From the NCBI GenBank assembly GCA_007123455.1, contig SKKZ01000206.1:1-7872 (forward strand): a stretch of 7,872 bases of DNA, in the 5' to 3' direction. The notes under the pieces were generated by a model. It ran no database searches. It was not told the DNA's origin and worked only from the letters and a program-made list of their open reading frames with translations. The stretch is from Coriobacteriia bacterium (GTDB lineage: Bacteria; Actinomycetota; Coriobacteriia; Anaerosomatales; SLCP01). This document shows, in pieces, positions 6,338 through 7,872 of this stretch. Each line of letters opens with the position of its first letter. Position 1 is the first letter of the stretch. The position numbers were made by a program, and so were the translations under genes.

Positions 6338-7454
6338 TCAGCCACTCTTTGAGACGGTCGAGCGGGGTCGAACGAGGCTCCTCGCCGAAGGTCGTGGCGA
6401 GCTCGGCGAGAATCTCGCGCTGCTCCTTAGTGAGTTTGCGCGGAATCTCGACCGCTGCGTGGACGATGAGGTCACCCCGCCCGGAACCTCGTAGGCGTGG
6501 CATACCCTCGCCCCGCAACCGGATCTGATCTCCGAACTGGGTACCGGCCGGTATGCTCACCTCGACATCCCCGTCGATTCCGGGGACCTCCATGTCGGCA
6601 CCGAGCGCGGCCTCCGTGATGGTCAGAGACATGCGAGCATGTAGATCGGAGCCCTCGCGGTGCAGAAACTCGTGTGGAGCTATCTTCACGGTCACCAGAA
6701 GGTCGCCGGCGACGTCCCCTCTGAACCCTGCCTCGCCCATGCCTCGCATCCTGATCTGCATCCCGTCATCGATGCCTACAGGTATCTCGACGGTGATGTG
6801 ATCACGGTCAGGGACCCGGCCTTGTCCTTCGCACTCCGCGCACGGCGACTCAAGGACCTGGCCGGTCGCCGAGCATCGCTCGCACGGCGAAACCGTCTGC
6901 ATCACCCCGAGGAAGGTCCGCTGCTGTGTCCGGCGCTGTCCTGCACCGCCGCAATCGGGACATGTGCGCGCACCGTTGTCATCCTGCGAGCCCGTCGCCC
7001 CGCACTCGTCACAGGGCACGAGCCGGTTGACGGCGACCTCACGCGCGACTCCTTCCGCGGCCTCCTCGAGCGTCACGACGACCTGAACCGCCATGTCCCG
7101 ACCCTGAGTCCGGGCACGTCGCGAAGTGCCTCCCGCGACCCCGCCGAAGAAGACACTGAAGAGGTCATCCATGCCGAAACCGCCGCCGAAGAAGTCTCCC
7201 ATGTCCGGCCCGCCGCCACTACCCATGCGCGGGTCGACCGTCCCGTACCGATCGTACATCTCGCGCTTCGAGGGGTCCGACAAGACGTCATACGCCTCGT
7301 TGACCGACTTGAACCGCTCTTCGGCGTCGTGGTCTTCGCACACGTCCGGATGGCACTCCCGCGCCTTGCGACGAAACGCCTTCTTGATCTCCATCTCGGT
7401 GGCCGTACGCTCGACCCCGAGAACCGTGTAGTAGTCTCTCGTCCCTGCTGACAC
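6330..7454 (-). CDS. dnaJ: Chaperone protein DnaJ (type I Hsp40)
   Basis: Cytoplasmic co-chaperone that delivers unfolded clients to DnaK and stimulates its ATPase. From the GTG at 7454 the product is 374 aa, the usual length for type I DnaJ. Domains in order are: J domain (about 7-70) with HPD at 35-37; Gly/Phe linker (about 76-110, GGG/DFFGGGFG-like); zinc-binding centre (about 148-212) with all eight cysteines (C148, C151, C165, C168, C191, C194, C205, C208); and C-terminal substrate-binding domains (about 218-340) with the GEGMP motif near 315-319. In repeats 1 and 3 the usual CxxCxGxG has Ala for the middle Gly (CDECGATG, CERCSATG), while the Zn ligands are intact. A start two codons upstream (GTG at 7460) is possible but has poor Shine-Dalgarno spacing. 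Its position directly after hrcA, with no grpE or dnaK, implies that those genes lie elsewhere and that a second DnaJ may exist. rsmE follows 25 nt downstream. Confidence 0.96.
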   Translation of the reverse strand: MSAGTRDYYTVLGVERTATEMEIKKAFRRKARECHPDVCEDHDAEERFKSVNEAYDVLSDPSKREMYDRYGTVDPRMGSGGGPDMGDFFGGGFGMDDLFSVFFGGVAGGTSRRARTQGRDMAVQVVVTLEEAAEGVAREVAVNRLVPCDECGATGSQDDNGARTCPDCGGAGQRRTQQRTFLGVMQTVSPCERCSATGQVLESPCAECEGQGRVPDRDHITVEIPVGIDDGMQIRMRGMGEAGFRGDVAGDLLVTVKIAPHEFLHREGSDLHARMSLTITEAALGADMEVPGIDGDVEVSIPAGTQFGDQIRLRGEGMPRLRGSGRGDLIVHAAVEIPRKLTKEQREILAELATTFGEEPRSTPLDRLKEWLTG

Positions 7455-7509
7455 GTTCACTCCTCACACTCATTCGGTAACACGTGCGGCCGGCTCCTGC
7501 CCACCGCTT
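7455..7509 (-). other. hrcA-dnaJ intergenic gap
   Basis: This 55-nt gap separates the hrcA stop from the dnaJ start. It carries the dnaJ ribosome binding site at its downstream end. I see no CIRCE-type inverted repeat (TTAGCACTC / GAGTGCTAA), no T-tract terminator and no convincing promoter, which fits read-through from hrcA into dnaJ. Confidence 0.5.
7460..7464 (-). promoter_or_regulatory. dnaJ ribosome binding site that decides the start
   Basis: AGGAG (minus strand) sits 5 nt upstream of the GTG at 7454. It overlaps the G of the alternative GTG at 7460, which would have no usable spacing. This favours 7454 as the dnaJ start. Confidence 0.6.
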
Positions 7510-7872
7510 TCATCTCTTGTCGGGCGTTCCCCCGAGAGCCTCGGACAGGCCTTCCGCGACACAATGCACCGCAGCGATAGAACGCGAGTAGTCCATCCGC
7601 GTCGGCCCGATCACACCCACGATACCGTCGGCAGTGTCCGATCCGTACCTCGTGGCAACGAGGCTCAGCCGACCGAGCTCTCGCGCCCGGTTCTCATGCC
7701 CGATGCGTACCGTCAATCCTCCGGTGCGCATGACCTCCGAAAGGGTCTCGAGCATCACGAGTCCGTCCTCGAGCACGGTCAGCAGCGGGCGAACCATCGA
7801 TGCGTCCGCGAACTCGGGCAATGCAAGCAACTCGGGAACACCGACATGGTACACGCGGTCACGGTCCGCCTC
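7510..7872 (-). CDS. hrcA: Heat-inducible transcription repressor HrcA (C-terminal part, 5' end outside window)
   Basis: HrcA represses class I heat-shock genes by binding CIRCE operators and loses activity when unfolded or not assisted by GroEL. Only the last 120 codons and the TGA stop are here; the gene continues beyond position 7872. The visible part is the C-terminal effector/dimerisation region. It contains a PEF-type segment (LLALPEFADAS), an IGHEN motif, an SLVATRY stretch and the family hallmark GVIGPTRMDYSR near the C terminus. The frame is open to the window edge, so the GTG at 7854 is internal and not a start. The N-terminal winged-helix DNA-binding domain and any CIRCE element upstream of hrcA are not in the window. 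dnaJ follows after 55 nt in the same orientation, which suggests co-transcription and HrcA autoregulation of the block. The identification rests on the C-terminal signature and is firm. Confidence 0.95.
   Translation of the reverse strand, partial: EADRDRVYHVGVPELLALPEFADASMVRPLLTVLEDGLVMLETLSEVMRTGGLTVRIGHENRARELGRLSLVATRYGSDTADGIVGVIGPTRMDYSRSIAAVHCVAEGLSEALGGTPDKR

Noticed and set aside
6660..7451. 263-aa open frame on the plus strand
   Set aside because: It lies fully antisense to dnaJ, whose domains and cysteines are all clear. Its product is Arg/His-rich with no recognisable motif. It is a shadow of GC-rich codon use.
7455..7509. Possible CIRCE operator between hrcA and dnaJ
   Set aside because: I looked for TTAGCACTC-N9-GAGTGCTAA or close variants and found none. 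Any CIRCE would be upstream of hrcA, outside the window.
1..7872. Mobile element, CRISPR, toxin-antitoxin or defence system
   Set aside because: Nearly every base belongs to a conserved housekeeping gene on one strand; there are no direct repeats, transposase motifs or spacer arrays, and no unassigned reading frame remains.

Overview
The window is a compact, GC-rich bacterial stretch in which every supported gene lies on the minus strand, so transcription runs from position 7872 down to 1. In transcription order the genes are hrcA (3' part only), dnaJ, rsmE, mtaB, phoH, a 7TM-HD phosphodiesterase gene (pgpH/yqfF type), ybeY, and a diacylglycerol/undecaprenol kinase fused to a PAP2 phosphatase domain (cut by the window edge). 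No RNA gene, mobile element, CRISPR array or long non-coding stretch is visible. The only gaps worth naming are 55 nt (hrcA-dnaJ), 25 nt (dnaJ-rsmE) and 82 nt (mtaB-phoH). All other junctions overlap or are 10 nt apart.

The organism is most likely a high-GC Gram-positive bacterium. hrcA directly followed by dnaJ, without grpE, dnaK or prmA between, resembles actinobacterial gene order. The phoH-pgpH-ybeY-dgkA order and the presence of mtaB resemble Firmicutes. A deep-branching actinobacterial lineage such as Coriobacteriia fits this mixture best. That is inference from gene order and protein character, not a database match.

The region reads as two operon-like blocks. Block 1 (7872 to 4252) covers heat-shock control and folding (HrcA, DnaJ), then 16S rRNA methylation (RsmE) and tRNA methylthiolation (MtaB). 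Block 2 (4169 to 1) covers a PhoH ATPase, a cyclic-di-AMP phosphodiesterase, the YbeY RNA-processing/ribosome-maturation enzyme, and a lipid carrier enzyme that probably serves undecaprenyl-phosphate supply. The 82-nt gap between the blocks has an AT-rich patch with a good -10-like hexamer very close to the phoH start, so block 2 may have its own promoter.

I found no convincing new system; this is largely a conserved housekeeping cluster. The points most worth a second look are the kinase-phosphatase fusion with departures in its PAP2 motifs, and the phoH leader, which has no Shine-Dalgarno, a possible near-leaderless promoter and a GC hairpin abutting the ATG.
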